Shown here piece by piece: positions 8,342-17,402 of a stretch of DNA of 64,000 nt. Numbering within the stretch: position 1 is the first letter of the stretch; each line of letters opens with the position of its first letter. A program made the position numbers and the translations under genes. The DNA is from Mesorhizobium loti (GTDB taxonomy: Bacteria; Pseudomonadota; Alphaproteobacteria; Rhizobiales; Rhizobiaceae), in the NCBI GenBank assembly GCA_014189435.1, contig CP050293.1:1617001-1681000 (forward strand). Direction: 5' to 3'. Below the pieces are notes generated by a model that saw nothing but the letters and a program-made list of their open reading frames with translations, did not search any database and had not been told where the DNA came from.

Positions 8342-9349
8342 ATGCGCATTGGTGTCGTTTTCGGATTGGCCATGTTGGCGGCGTCGCTGGCCGGGGCGGC
8401 GCGTGCCGACGTCAAGATGAGCGGCAGCTTCGTAGCCGACGCTGCCTGTCCGGCGACGCAAGCCATCAAGAACGGCAAGAACCCCGGCAATATCTCGACC
8501 GATGCCGGGCAGAGCTATCAGCTGCTTGCCGGCAACAAGGATGCGCCGACGCACTACCTCATCCTGGTGCCGGGCGCCGATCCGGAGCGCCGCTGGGTGA
8601 AGGTCACCTGCGGCCATGTCTCGGGCAGCAGCGCCGCGACGGTGCCGGCCGCACCGGGCGGGCAGGGCAAGCCGGCGGCATCGGGAAAACCCGAATACGT
8701 CTTCGCGCTGAGCTGGCAGCCGGCCTTCTGCGAAACCAAGTCGAGCAAGACCGAATGCAGGGCGCAGAGTGCTGGTGATTTCGACGCCACGCATTTCACC
8801 TTGCACGGCCTGTGGCCGCAGCCGAACGGCAATTTCTATTGCCAGGCGACAGCGGGCGACAAGGCCAACGACAATCCGGCCCACTGGAAGGACCTGCCGC
8901 CCGTCAACCTGGACGCCAACACCCGCACGGAACTCGATCAGGTGATGCCGGGAACAGCTTCGAAGCTCGAACGGCATGAATGGATCAAGCACGGCACCTG
9001 CTACGGCAAAAGCCAGCAGGAGTACTTCTCCGATGCGCTCAATTTGATGCGCGCGGTGAACAGCTCGCCGGTGCGCGATCTCTTTGCCAAGAACATCGGC
9101 GGCAAGCTGACGGCGGACCAGATCCGCGGCGCTTTCGACACTGCCTTCGGGGCGGGAGCAGGGGATCGCGTGCGTGTTTCCTGCGTCATCGATCCGTCGA
9201 GCGGCAGGCGGCTGATCGGCGAACTGACGCTCGGCCTCGCCGGTCCGATTGGCCCCAACAGCTCGCTCAAGGATCTGCTGCTGGCTTCGGTGCCGACCAA
9301 CAAGGCCGGTTGCCCGACCGGCACGGTCGACGCGATCGGCTTCCAGTAA
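8342..9349 (+). CDS. Ribonuclease T2 family protein, secreted
   Basis: Exported RNase T2 of 335 residues. The start at 8342 gives a signal peptide (residues 1-22, cleavage after AARA). Catalytic segment CAS I is FTLHGLWP (152-159, H155) and CAS II is HEWIKHGTC (212-220, with E213, K216 and H217), so the active site is intact. Between the signal peptide and the catalytic domain (which begins near residue 118, EYVFALSWQPAFC) is an extra module of about 75 residues and a Pro/Ala/Gly linker, absent from minimal T2 enzymes. Paired cysteines fit a periplasmic or extracellular location. Likely scavenges RNA or cleaves periplasmic RNA. Confidence 0.92.
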   Translation: MRIGVVFGLAMLAASLAGAARADVKMSGSFVADAACPATQAIKNGKNPGNISTDAGQSYQLLAGNKDAPTHYLILVPGADPERRWVKVTCGHVSGSSAATVPAAPGGQGKPAASGKPEYVFALSWQPAFCETKSSKTECRAQSAGDFDATHFTLHGLWPQPNGNFYCQATAGDKANDNPAHWKDLPPVNLDANTRTELDQVMPGTASKLERHEWIKHGTCYGKSQQEYFSDALNLMRAVNSSPVRDLFAKNIGGKLTADQIRGAFDTAFGAGAGDRVRVSCVIDPSSGRRLIGELTLGLAGPIGPNSSLKDLLLASVPTNKAGCPTGTVDAIGFQ

Positions 9350-9421
9350 CAATCAACAAAGACTCGGGACTGTCGCGCTCTGGTGCTATGCTGCGAGCGC
9401 ATCATTCGGGCGGGGGTCGTA

Positions 9422-10033
9422 ATGGATGGCATGACGAGCAGCGCGCTCGCGCGGCTGGCTTTCTGGGCCAGGGGCATGGTCTCGATCAACGATGCCCGCA
9501 TGGAATGGCCGGGATTTTCCTACACCGACGCCGAGTGGGCACGCATGCGAACGCTCTGCGAACCGATCGGCGTCGGCAGCTACCAACTGTTCACGATCGT
9601 CAATGCGGTGATCTTCATCACGATCGCGGCTATCGGTATTTTCGGTGTCTTCCTGCCGCTGGCGACGCTGCTGTTTCCCATACCGGCGGAAACCAGCGCG
9701 CTGAAGTTTTCGCTGCTGCTGGCCGCTTGCGCTTTCCTGATCATCGGCTTTGGCCTGCCGATCTCGATGCGCCTTTCGGCCATGCTGGTGGGCGGCAAGA
9801 CAATGCGAGCAACACTTGTTTCCGCGCCCGGCGACGAGGCGTTGGCGTCAAAAGTGTCCTGGCAGATCAATCGCATCATGCTGATCCTATGCGGCCTGCT
9901 GGTGCCGGGCATCCTGCTGTTCATTGCCTACGACATCGAGGCCGGGCCGATCATCACGGCGTTGAAATGGCTGGCGATCGCGCTGATGGCGGTTTCGACC
10001 GTGACAGGCTTTCGGCGGCAGAAGAAGTCGTAG
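9422..10033 (+). CDS. Membrane protein of unknown function
   Basis: Protein of 203 residues with about four hydrophobic segments: two after residue 55 (ITIAAIGIFGVFLPLATLLF and LLLAACAFLIIGFGLPI regions) and two near the C-terminus. The N-terminal 45 residues are soluble and Trp-rich (WPGFSYTDAEW). I do not recognise the family. The ATG at 9422 was preferred over upstream in-frame codons because it follows a G-rich ribosome site (GGGCGGGGG). Its stop lies 4 bp from the stop of the convergent diguanylate cyclase. No enzymatic motif seen. Confidence 0.75.
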   Translation: MDGMTSSALARLAFWARGMVSINDARMEWPGFSYTDAEWARMRTLCEPIGVGSYQLFTIVNAVIFITIAAIGIFGVFLPLATLLFPIPAETSALKFSLLLAACAFLIIGFGLPISMRLSAMLVGGKTMRATLVSAPGDEALASKVSWQINRIMLILCGLLVPGILLFIAYDIEAGPIITALKWLAIALMAVSTVTGFRRQKKS

Positions 10034-10037
10034 CGAA

Positions 10038-11375
10038 CTAAATCTGTGCGGATTTGGTCCATGCAACGGCGGCGTCGGCTTCGTGGCCGCCCGGCTCGCC
10101 GACGACGCGATCGCGCCCGGTCGACTTCGCCTTGTAGAGGCGCTGGTCGGCAAGCGCGAACAGGTCTGCAAGGCAGCGCGTCGTTTCGCTGACGCTGGAA
10201 ACACCGGCGCTGACGGTCAGCTCGAACCGGCTGGTGGCGGCCGAGCCCTTGACCGCGTGGCGAATGCTTTCGCCGAACAGCCTGGCGACCGGGTGCGGAC
10301 GCGAACTGAGGATGGCGAATTCCTCGCCGCCGATGCGGAACACCTGGTCCTCGGCGCTTGCCGTCTCGCGAAGCAGCGTCGCAACCGCTTTCAGCACCTT
10401 GTCGCCTTCGGCATGGCCGAAACGGTCATTGATCGACTTGAAATGGTCGACATCGATGATCAGCAGGCTGAGCGGCCTGGCGGTGCGCAGGCTGACGTCG
10501 ACAGCGGCTTCGCCGTCGGCGTCGAAGCGCCCGCGATGCAGCAGACCGGTCAGGCCGTCGCGGCCGACATGTTCGACCAGCGCTTCGTAGCGTTCGCGAT
10601 AGGTCAGCGTATCGAAGATATCGGTCAGCCCGCGCGGCGCCGCGATCTGGCGCTCCTCGAACCATTTGAGATAGGCGACAAGCATGGTGCTGAAGATCAG
10701 CGCCGCCGCCATCTTGGCGAACCAGCCGCCGAAAAAGACCGCGATCGGCGCGCCGGCAACGAAATGCAGCGCCGTGAAGAACCCGACCTGGTCGAAGGTC
10801 AGCACGCAAGCGACCGAAATCAGGATGCGCGCGAACGGTGCCTTGCGCAGGGTGCGCCCGAGCTTTTCGTAGAGCAGGATGATCAGGATGGCGTCGACGA
10901 ACAGCAGCGTCGTGCCCCACACCATCAGCCAGCCCATCTCGTCGATGAAGCCGATGTCGGGCAGCCTGCCGTCGGGAAGTGCCGCGATGACGTGCAGGCG
11001 CAGCAGCAGCACCAGCCCGATCATCAGCGCATTGCCGAGCAGCAGGCCGTAGATCGGCTGACGCACGGTGGCGGCGTCCTCTTTCATGTAGAGCAGCAAC
11101 AGCATGACCAGCTTGCCGGAAAACAGCACCGCCGAGCCCGGCGAGACCATGCCGAACGGCAAGGCGACGTAAAAAACGCTGGCGAGATAGGTCTCGAGGA
11201 AGTGCATGACGCCGAGCGCGCAGACGAAGACGCCGAGGCCGATGCGCCGTCTAAAGTGGAAAAGCGTCACCATGACGCTGAAGTAGACGACCGCTTCGGC
11301 AAGGAGCAGGAAACTGTTCAGCAATGCCGTCGATCCGATCTTTCTCCTGAAATCGCGACAAATCAGCGATTTCAC
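10038..11375 (-). CDS. Membrane-bound diguanylate cyclase (GGDEF domain)
   Basis: Signalling enzyme of 445 residues that makes cyclic di-GMP from GTP. The N-terminal half (about residues 15-240) is a polytopic membrane sensor with seven or eight hydrophobic segments; the GGDEF domain follows from about residue 270 (DGLTGLLHRGRF) with the active-site motif GGEEF at 349-353 and the DVDHFKSINDRFGH substrate helix. The feedback-inhibition RxxD motif is absent: the corresponding tetrad is SAED. The start is GTG at 11375 with AGGATCGGGG in front; a later start is possible. No EAL domain. The input signal is unknown. Confidence 0.9.
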   Translation of the reverse strand: MKSLICRDFRRKIGSTALLNSFLLLAEAVVYFSVMVTLFHFRRRIGLGVFVCALGVMHFLETYLASVFYVALPFGMVSPGSAVLFSGKLVMLLLLYMKEDAATVRQPIYGLLLGNALMIGLVLLLRLHVIAALPDGRLPDIGFIDEMGWLMVWGTTLLFVDAILIILLYEKLGRTLRKAPFARILISVACVLTFDQVGFFTALHFVAGAPIAVFFGGWFAKMAAALIFSTMLVAYLKWFEERQIAAPRGLTDIFDTLTYRERYEALVEHVGRDGLTGLLHRGRFDADGEAAVDVSLRTARPLSLLIIDVDHFKSINDRFGHAEGDKVLKAVATLLRETASAEDQVFRIGGEEFAILSSRPHPVARLFGESIRHAVKGSAATSRFELTVSAGVSSVSETTRCLADLFALADQRLYKAKSTGRDRVVGEPGGHEADAAVAWTKSAQI

Positions 11376-11580
11376 CCCGATCCTGTTTTGACGCGGAAGG
11401 GTTAACCGGAGCTTTCACCGCGCTCTGTGACCGTGGAAAACTTCAGCGGTTGGCGGACACTTCCGCGTGTGAGCGGCCAGATGCGGCAAAAGCGATTGCC
11501 GTTCGCCGCCGCATCGCCTACATAGCGGCCAACCTCCATTCAATTCGACAATCCAGTCAGTTTTTTCAGGGAAAGCGCGC

Positions 11581-13230
11581 GTGGCACGCCAGTTCATCTA
11601 TCACATGGCCGGCCTCAACAAGGCCTATGGCACCAAGAAGGTGCTCGAGAATGTCCATCTCTCCTTCTATCCCGACGCCAAGATCGGCATCCTCGGCCCC
11701 AACGGCTCGGGCAAGTCGACGATCCTCAAGATCATGGCCGGGCTCGACAAGGAGTGGAACGGCGAAGCCTGGCTGGCCGAAGGCGCCACCGTCGGCTACC
11801 TGGCGCAGGAGCCAGCGCTCGATCCGGACAAGACCGTGTTCGAAAACATCATGGAAGGCGTCGCCGCCAAGACCGCCATCATCGAGCGCTACAACGAATT
11901 GATGATGAATTATTCCGACGAGACGGCCGACGAGTCGGCCAAGCTCCAGGACGAGATGGACCGGCTCAACCTGTGGGATCTCGAACAGCAGGTCGAGATG
12001 GCGATGGAAGCGCTGGGCTGCCCGCCCAAGGATCTGGAAGTCACCAAGCTTTCGGGCGGCGAGCGCCGCCGCGTCGCGCTCTGCCAGCTCTTGCTGCGTC
12101 AGCCCGACCTTTTGCTGCTCGACGAACCGACCAACCATCTCGACGCCGAGACCACGGCGTGGCTGGAAAAGCATCTGCGTGCCTATCCGGGCGCCGTGAT
12201 GATCATCACCCACGATCGCTACTTCCTCGACAATGTCACCGGCTGGATCCTCGAACTCGATCGCGGCCGCGGTATTCCCTATGAGGGCAACTACACCAAG
12301 TACCTTGAAGCCAAGGCCAAGCGGCTCAAGCAGGAAGGCCGGGAGGACGACGCCCGCCAGCGCGCCATTGGCCGCGAGCGCGAATGGATCCAGTCGAGCC
12401 CGAAGGCCCGCCAGACCAAGTCCAAGGCGCGTATCCAGGCGTTCCAGGACCTTTTGGATGCAGCCGACAAGCGGCGTCCGAGCGATACGCAGATCGTCAT
12501 TCCGCATGGCGAGCGGCTCGGCAATGTGGTGATCGAGGCGGAAGGCCTGTCGAAGGGCTTTGGCGACACGCTTTTGATCGACGGCCTGGAATTCAAGCTG
12601 CCGCCCGGCGGCATCGTCGGCGTCATCGGCCCGAACGGCGCCGGCAAGACGACGCTGTTTCGCATGATCACCGGCCAGGAAAAGCCGGATGCGGGTTCCG
12701 TGCGCGTCGGCGAGACGGTAAAGCTCGGCTATGTCGACCAGAGCCGCGATGCGCTGGATCCGTCAAAGACCGTGTGGGAAGAGATTTCCGGCGGCGCCGA
12801 AGTGGTCAAACTCGGCAAGTTCGAGGCCAACACGCGCGCCTATTGCGCGTCGTTCAACTTCCGTGGCGGCGACCAGCAGCAGAAGGTCGGCAATCTCTCC
12901 GGCGGCCAGCGCAACCGCGTGCATCTGGCCAAGATGCTGAAGACCGGCGGCAATGTGCTGCTGCTCGACGAACCGACCAACGATCTCGATACGGAAACGC
13001 TGGCGGCGCTTGAAGACGCGCTGGAAAACTTCGGCGGCTGCGCGGTCATCATCTCGCACGATCGCATGTTCCTCGATCGCTTGGCGACGCACATCCTCGC
13101 CTTCGAGGGCGACAGCCATGTCGAATGGTTCGAGGGCAATTTCGAGGATTACGAGCAGGACAAGATCCGCCGCCTCGGCCCCGATGCCGTCAACCCGCAC
13201 CGCATGACCTACAAGAGGCTGACGCGGTAA
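11581..13230 (+). CDS. ettA: Energy-dependent translational throttle protein EttA (ABC-F)
   Basis: Soluble ABC-F ATPase of 549 residues that binds the ribosomal E site and gates elongation according to the ATP/ADP ratio (known for EttA). Two ABC domains without membrane segments: Walker A GPNGSGKS (39-46), signature LSGGE (157-161), Walker B/EQ2 DEPTNHLD (181-188), then a linker rich in charged residues and a second GPNGAGKT...LSGGQ...DEPTNDLD set. N-terminus ARQFIYHMAGLNK and length match the EttA subfamily closely. GTG start, fixed by this N-terminus. Followed 41 bp later by tam on the same strand. Confidence 0.95.
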   Translation: MARQFIYHMAGLNKAYGTKKVLENVHLSFYPDAKIGILGPNGSGKSTILKIMAGLDKEWNGEAWLAEGATVGYLAQEPALDPDKTVFENIMEGVAAKTAIIERYNELMMNYSDETADESAKLQDEMDRLNLWDLEQQVEMAMEALGCPPKDLEVTKLSGGERRRVALCQLLLRQPDLLLLDEPTNHLDAETTAWLEKHLRAYPGAVMIITHDRYFLDNVTGWILELDRGRGIPYEGNYTKYLEAKAKRLKQEGREDDARQRAIGREREWIQSSPKARQTKSKARIQAFQDLLDAADKRRPSDTQIVIPHGERLGNVVIEAEGLSKGFGDTLLIDGLEFKLPPGGIVGVIGPNGAGKTTLFRMITGQEKPDAGSVRVGETVKLGYVDQSRDALDPSKTVWEEISGGAEVVKLGKFEANTRAYCASFNFRGGDQQQKVGNLSGGQRNRVHLAKMLKTGGNVLLLDEPTNDLDTETLAALEDALENFGGCAVIISHDRMFLDRLATHILAFEGDSHVEWFEGNFEDYEQDKIRRLGPDAVNPHRMTYKRLTR

Positions 13231-13271
13231 GGGGTTCCGGGCGGCGATCTCAACCAGCATGAGGAGCTCAA

Positions 13272-14039
13272 ATGGCTGATTGGTCCGCCGCCCAATATCT
13301 GAAATTCGAGGATGAGCGCACGCGACCCGCGCGGGACTTGGTCGCGCAGGTGCCGGTCGACTTCCCGCGCCGGGTGGTCGACATCGGCTGCGGGCCCGGC
13401 AATTCGACCGGACTGCTGGTCGAGCGCTGGCCGGATGCGCGGGTGAGCGGCTTCGACACTTCGCCCGACATGATCGAGAAGGCGAGGGCGCGCCTGCCCG
13501 AGGTCAGCTTCGATCTCGCTGATGCCTCCAGGTGGCAGCCGGCGGAGCCGGTCGACGTGATTTTTGCCAATGCGGTGTTCCAGTGGCTGCCCGAGCATCC
13601 CAAGGTCTTCCAGCGACTGATGGGGTTTCTCGCGCCAGGCGGCGCGCTTGCCGTCCAGATGCCCGACAATATGGGCGAGGACTCCCATCGCCTGATGCGG
13701 GAGGCCGCCGCCGAAATGCCGTTCGCCGAAAAGCTCAAGGGCGCTGCGCGCGGCCCGTTGCCGCCGGTATCGTTCTACTATGACCTCCTGTCGCCGCTCA
13801 GCGATCGGCTGGATATCTGGCACACCATCTACAACCACCCGTTGGCCAACGCCGAAGCGATCGTCGAATGGGTGAAATCGACTGGCTTGAAACCGTTCCT
13901 CGATCCGCTGGATGCCGAGGAGCGGACGATATTCCTCGACAGCTACACCGCCAAGATCGCCAAGGCCTATCCGAAGACGGCTGATGGCAAGGTGCTTTTG
14001 CGCTTTCCGCGCATCTTCATCGTCGCCAAGCGGGCCTGA
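13272..14039 (+). CDS. tam: Trans-aconitate 2-methyltransferase
   Basis: SAM-dependent methyltransferase of 255 residues that esterifies trans-aconitate, a spontaneous inhibitory by-product of cis-aconitate. Motif I is [12 protein letters not shown] (residues 37-48), followed by the acidic GFDTSPDMI motif and [11 protein letters not shown]. The N-terminus [22 protein letters not shown] and the length (E. coli Tam is 252 residues) are characteristic. A GAGGAGCTC ribosome site precedes the ATG. It follows ettA and may be co-transcribed. Assignment rests on family resemblance. Confidence 0.9.
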   Translation: MADWSAAQYLKFEDERTRPARDLVAQVPVDFPRRVVDIGCGPGNSTGLLVERWPDARVSGFDTSPDMIEKARARLPEVSFDLADASRWQPAEPVDVIFANAVFQWLPEHPKVFQRLMGFLAPGGALAVQMPDNMGEDSHRLMREAAAEMPFAEKLKGAARGPLPPVSFYYDLLSPLSDRLDIWHTIYNHPLANAEAIVEWVKSTGLKPFLDPLDAEERTIFLDSYTAKIAKAYPKTADGKVLLRFPRIFIVAKRA

Positions 14040-14140
14040 TTATCCACATTGCGCGGCGCCCGATGCGGCCGCTTGACCCGGTTTCGCCGCCATGCGCATT
14101 TCATCGCGTTGGGGTCACGATGGCCCGTGGCAGGGGGTGG

Positions 14141-14479
14141 ATGATGACATTGAAAAAGATGCTTTTCGGCGGCGGCGTGTGCGCGGCGGCGCTTCTGGCG
14201 TTCTCGATTTCGGCGCAAGCCAAACGGGCGCGCTGCTTCACCAGCGATGACGGCTATTTCGCATGCAGCTACCGCGCGATCGACGATGCGGGCAGCTTCC
14301 GCATCTCGGCGCCGGGCTATCCGACCTATGTGCTGGAAATCGACGGGCCGGGCTTTGCCTATGGCTTCGTCAATCTCGGCCGCCGCAATGTGCCGCTGCC
14401 GGGGCAGTTCGTGCGCAGCCGCGACGACGGCGCCTGCTGGAACAACCCGCAGACCAACACCAAGCTCTGCGCCTGGTGA
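14141..14479 (+). CDS. Small exported protein, unknown function
   Basis: Protein of about 112 residues. The start at 14141 (MMTLKKM) follows CAGGGGG and gives a clean signal peptide ending AQA near residue 26; an ATG at 14120 is the alternative. The mature part is about 85 residues with four cysteines (CFTSDDGYFAC near the start, ACWNNPQTNTKLCAW at the end), suggesting disulfides in the periplasm. No known family recognised. It lies between tam and the FabH-like gene with gaps of about 100-130 bp, so it may be its own unit. Confidence 0.75.
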   Translation: MMTLKKMLFGGGVCAAALLAFSISAQAKRARCFTSDDGYFACSYRAIDDAGSFRISAPGYPTYVLEIDGPGFAYGFVNLGRRNVPLPGQFVRSRDDGACWNNPQTNTKLCAW

Positions 14480-14611
14480 AGTCGGGCTTAAGCCGGCGCA
14501 AACCTTTGGTTTAAGCCGGCGTAAACCGCCGCGGTGAGAAAACTGTTGCGCCGGAGCGTTCCGGCGCCCACATGAAGCCCGCAACGCCTGCGGATGGGAC
14601 GGACTGGATAT

Positions 14612-15733
14612 ATGCATCGCGTCATCATCAGTGGCATCGGCGTTGAAATCCCTGAAGCCAAGATCACCAATGAGGAACTGGTCGCCAGCTTCAATGCCTG
14701 GGTCGACACGGAGAATGCGCGCCGCCTGGGCACCGACGAGCCGCCGCTGGCGAAATCGGATAGCGACTTCATCGTCCACGCCTCGGGCGTGCGCACCCGT
14801 CATGTCATCGAGCGGGAAGGCATCCTCGATCCGACCCGCATGACGCCGCGCATTCCGGCACGGCCTGACGATGCGCTGTCGCTCGAAGCCGAGTTCGGCA
14901 TCGCCTCGGCCAAGAAGGCCCTCGACCACGCCGGGCTGAAGCCGTCCGATATCGACCTGGTGATCTGCTCGGCCTCGCATCACCAGCGGCCCTATCCGGC
15001 GGTCGCCATCGAAATGCAGGAGGCGCTGGGGACAAAGGGCGCCGGCTTCGACATGGGGCTTGGCTGTTCGTCGGCGGCCGCCGCCCTGCACATCGCCGTC
15101 AATTTGGTGCGGTCGGGCGCGCACAAACGCATTCTGGTGACGACGCCGGAGATCATCACCGGCCACCTCAATTTCCGCGACCGGCAGACGCATTTCATCT
15201 TCGGCGACGCTTCGGTGTCGATGGTGGTGGAAGGCCTGGCCAAGGGCGATAAGCGGCCGGGGCGTTTCGAGGTGCTCGACACGCGTGTCTGGACGCAGAT
15301 GTCGAACAACATCCGCACCAATCTGGGCTACCACACCCGCACCGCCCAGGATGATCCCTACATGATCAATCTGGAAGGCAATCTCATCAAGCAGGTCGGC
15401 AACAAGGTGTTTAAGGAAGTCACCGTCGCCGGACAAAAATTCATCGTCGAATTCTTGGCCGAGCACGGGCTGACGCCGCAGGCGATCAGGCGCTTCTGGC
15501 TGCATCAGGCCAATGCGCGCATGAATGCGATGATCCTGAAACTGTCGTTCGGCCACGAGGTCGACCACGACCGCGCGCCGATGGTGCTGGAACGGCTGGG
15601 CAACACGGCGGGCGCCGGCGCCATCGTGGCGCTGTCGGAAAACCATGCCGACATGAAGCCCGGCGATTTCGGCCTGATCTGCGCCTTTGGCGCGGGATAT
15701 TCGATAGGCGGCGCGCTGTTGCGGATGCTTTGA
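14612..15733 (+). CDS. Beta-ketoacyl-ACP synthase III (FabH)-like condensing enzyme
   Basis: Thiolase-fold condensing enzyme of 373 residues. The FabH triad is present: C152 in GLGCSSAAA, H298 in WLHQANARMN and N331 in LGNTAGAGA. It is longer than housekeeping FabH (about 320 residues), with an insertion around residues 25-90, so it probably uses a special acyl starter or substrate rather than being the sole FabH. The start at 14612 follows a GGACTGGAT ribosome region and gives HRVIISGIGVEIPE. Convergent with the ICMT-like gene. The product is not predictable. Confidence 0.88.
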   Translation: MHRVIISGIGVEIPEAKITNEELVASFNAWVDTENARRLGTDEPPLAKSDSDFIVHASGVRTRHVIEREGILDPTRMTPRIPARPDDALSLEAEFGIASAKKALDHAGLKPSDIDLVICSASHHQRPYPAVAIEMQEALGTKGAGFDMGLGCSSAAAALHIAVNLVRSGAHKRILVTTPEIITGHLNFRDRQTHFIFGDASVSMVVEGLAKGDKRPGRFEVLDTRVWTQMSNNIRTNLGYHTRTAQDDPYMINLEGNLIKQVGNKVFKEVTVAGQKFIVEFLAEHGLTPQAIRRFWLHQANARMNAMILKLSFGHEVDHDRAPMVLERLGNTAGAGAIVALSENHADMKPGDFGLICAFGAGYSIGGALLRML

Positions 15734-15743
15734 GCTTGCCGTG

Positions 15744-16310
15744 TCAGGCTGGCGCGAACGGCAACAGCATCGGCACGCGCCTGGCGTAGTCGTCATAGGC
15801 GCTGCCCAGTTCGCCGCGCAGGAAGCTTTCTTCCAATCTTGCCTTCACGACGATGCCGATGATGAGCAGGGCGGTTCCGGCTATGCCCCAGACGGTGCCC
15901 TTGGCCGCCATGGTGGCGAGGATCGCCAGCAGCAATCCGGTGTAGATCGGATGCCGGACAAGGCCGTACGGGCCGGTGTTGACGACCCGGTGCCCGGCCT
16001 TGGCGGTGATCGTGCCCGACCACAGCCTGCCGAGATGCAGGCGCGCCCACCAGGCAAAGGCGATGCCGATGGCGATCAGGGCGACACAGATCCAGGCTTC
16101 GGGGGGATCAGGCATCCACAGCCTGAGCCGGCCTTCATAGCCGTGCGCCGGAATGAACAGCAGCACCGCGCCGGCCAGCCAGAGACCCCGATAGCGGGCC
16201 TCCGCCCTCAATCCGGCGCGCTTCTGGGCAGGGTCGGACCACAAAGCGGCGACGGCCCAGGTTCCTGCCCAGATCAACCAAAGCAACGTGATTGCCGTCA
16301 CGGGTCGCAT
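15744..16310 (-). CDS. Isoprenylcysteine carboxyl methyltransferase-family membrane protein
   Basis: Polytopic inner-membrane protein of 188 residues, about four or five hydrophobic segments. The C-terminal part holds the ICMT/phospholipid-methyltransferase signature: G-P-Y-G-L-V-R-H-P-I-Y-T-G, then a membrane helix, an ARLEE acidic pair and YDDYARRVPMLLPF. In the family this region binds S-adenosylmethionine next to a lipid substrate. Start taken at ATG 16310, preceded by TGCGGAGGC, rather than the TTG at 16325. The methylated substrate in bacteria is usually unknown, and it is here. Confidence 0.85.
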   Translation of the reverse strand: MRPVTAITLLWLIWAGTWAVAALWSDPAQKRAGLRAEARYRGLWLAGAVLLFIPAHGYEGRLRLWMPDPPEAWICVALIAIGIAFAWWARLHLGRLWSGTITAKAGHRVVNTGPYGLVRHPIYTGLLLAILATMAAKGTVWGIAGTALLIIGIVVKARLEESFLRGELGSAYDDYARRVPMLLPFAPA

Positions 16311-16424
16311 GATCAGCCTCCGCAAACTGTCCTGATATCACCATGAAACCGGCACAGCGCGGCGGCAATGCGGCGCGACGCCGGACGGGCTTCATTCCTG
16401 GTAAGAAGATCGTGATCCGCGGGC

Positions 16425-16823
16425 CTATCCCTTGGAACAACTGAACATCCATTGCACGCCGAAAGCGTCGACCAGCATGCCGAAGCGGGTTCCCCAGACT
16501 TGTCGCGCCAGAGGCACGGTGATCCGGCCGCCTGTGCTCATGCGGCCGAAAAGCTCCTGCATGGCGGCTATGTCGTCGAACTCCAGGCAAAGGGCGGAAC
16601 CCTTCATCGGCTCGGCGTCGTCATTGTCGGAGGCGTGAAACAGGACGCCCGGACCTTCGAACCGCGCATGCAGGACTTTTCCGCGCATGGCTTCGGTCCG
16701 CACCGGCATGTCGTTGTCGCCCCAGCGCAGCAGGATCGTTCCCCGGCCGAGGCCGCACTGTTCGTAGAAGGCCAGTGCGGGCTCGCAATTGGTGGTAAAG
16801 AACAGCGAAGGGGAGAGCTGCAT
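16425..16823 (-). CDS. VOC/glyoxalase-fold PhnB-like protein
   Basis: Protein of 132 residues of the PhnB/3-demethylubiquinone-methyltransferase-like branch of the VOC superfamily. It begins MQLSPSLFFTTNCEPALAFYEQ, has the GPGVLFHASD strand and ends with DAFGVQWMF, the usual terminal motif of these proteins. Start chosen at 16823 because ACAGGAAG precedes it; an ATG at 16841 is possible. VOC proteins bind metals or small ligands and many lack a known function. It follows the tautomerase gene in the same direction with a 31-bp gap, so both may be one transcript. Confidence 0.85.
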   Translation of the reverse strand: MQLSPSLFFTTNCEPALAFYEQCGLGRGTILLRWGDNDMPVRTEAMRGKVLHARFEGPGVLFHASDNDDAEPMKGSALCLEFDDIAAMQELFGRMSTGGRITVPLARQVWGTRFGMLVDAFGVQWMFSCSKG

Positions 16824-16854
16824 CGGTTCGCTTCCTGTCATTGAGCGGGCCAAG

Positions 16855-17277
16855 TCAATGCGCGGCGGCGGTCGCGGCGGCGACAAGCGCTTCGCCTGAA
16901 TATTGCCTGTCACCGATACCCCAGCCGCCGTCGGGCGCGTTGACGATGTTGATCCAGGTGTTTTCAGGCTGGTGCCCCGGCACGCAGAGTTCGGCGACAA
17001 TCCCGGCGGCTGCGGTGATGAAGGTCCTGCGGACTTCGACCGAGCCAAGTCCGATGTTGGGCAATTTCAATTCCACCATGACGACAGGCCGATTGGCGCC
17101 GCCCGCATAGATGTGGTGAGGCGGCAAGATGTGGACCGTGCCGCCGACGATGGCGGTGAAGAACGAATTGCCGGTGGCGCCGGAGGCTTCGATGAGGGCG
17201 GCGCTGAGACGCGGCAGGATCTCGCGCTCTCCTGCCGGGGTTAGTATGCCTTCCGGCGCGGTCACGGTTATCGGCAT
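16855..17277 (-). CDS. Tautomerase family protein (4-oxalocrotonate tautomerase/MIF-like)
   Basis: Protein of 140 residues. The start at 17277 yields M-P-I-T-V, leaving proline 1 as the catalytic base after Met removal, the hallmark of the superfamily; longer in-frame starts would bury it. A central FFTAIVGGTVHILPPHHIYAGG and a second VVMVELKLPNIG strand suggest two beta-alpha-beta units. The substrate is unknown. It is divergent from a TetR-type regulator and its upstream region carries a repeated 13-bp motif, so it is a likely target of that regulator, perhaps together with the PhnB-like gene downstream. Confidence 0.85.
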   Translation of the reverse strand: MPITVTAPEGILTPAGEREILPRLSAALIEASGATGNSFFTAIVGGTVHILPPHHIYAGGANRPVVMVELKLPNIGLGSVEVRRTFITAAAGIVAELCVPGHQPENTWINIVNAPDGGWGIGDRQYSGEALVAAATAAAH

Positions 17278-17340
17278 TTGGCTCTCCATCTTGCTGGTTT
17301 TCCATGGCCCTTCCGACTGACATGTCTTCCGGCTTGCCAT

Positions 17341-17398
17341 GTTTCGTATCGATTGGTACGTTATATGGAGAAGATGTGTCAACAGGTTTCGTATCGAT
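17341..17398. promoter_or_regulatory. Candidate TetR operator: repeated GTTTCGTATCGAT
   Basis: The 13-bp motif GTTTCGTATCGAT occurs twice in the divergent intergenic region, at 17341-17353 and 17386-17398, 45 bp apart. The first copy is part of an imperfect inverted repeat (CGTATCGATTGGTACG). The second ends 4 bp before the regulator's ATG. The location and repetition suggest an autoregulatory operator controlling both the TetR gene and the tautomerase. Binding is inferred only. Confidence 0.55.
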
Positions 17399-17402
17399 CA
17401 CT

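Noticed and set aside
13967..15796. Minus-strand open frame of about 600 codons across the FabH-like gene
   Set aside because: Shadow frame with no family motif; the plus-strand protein has a full catalytic triad.
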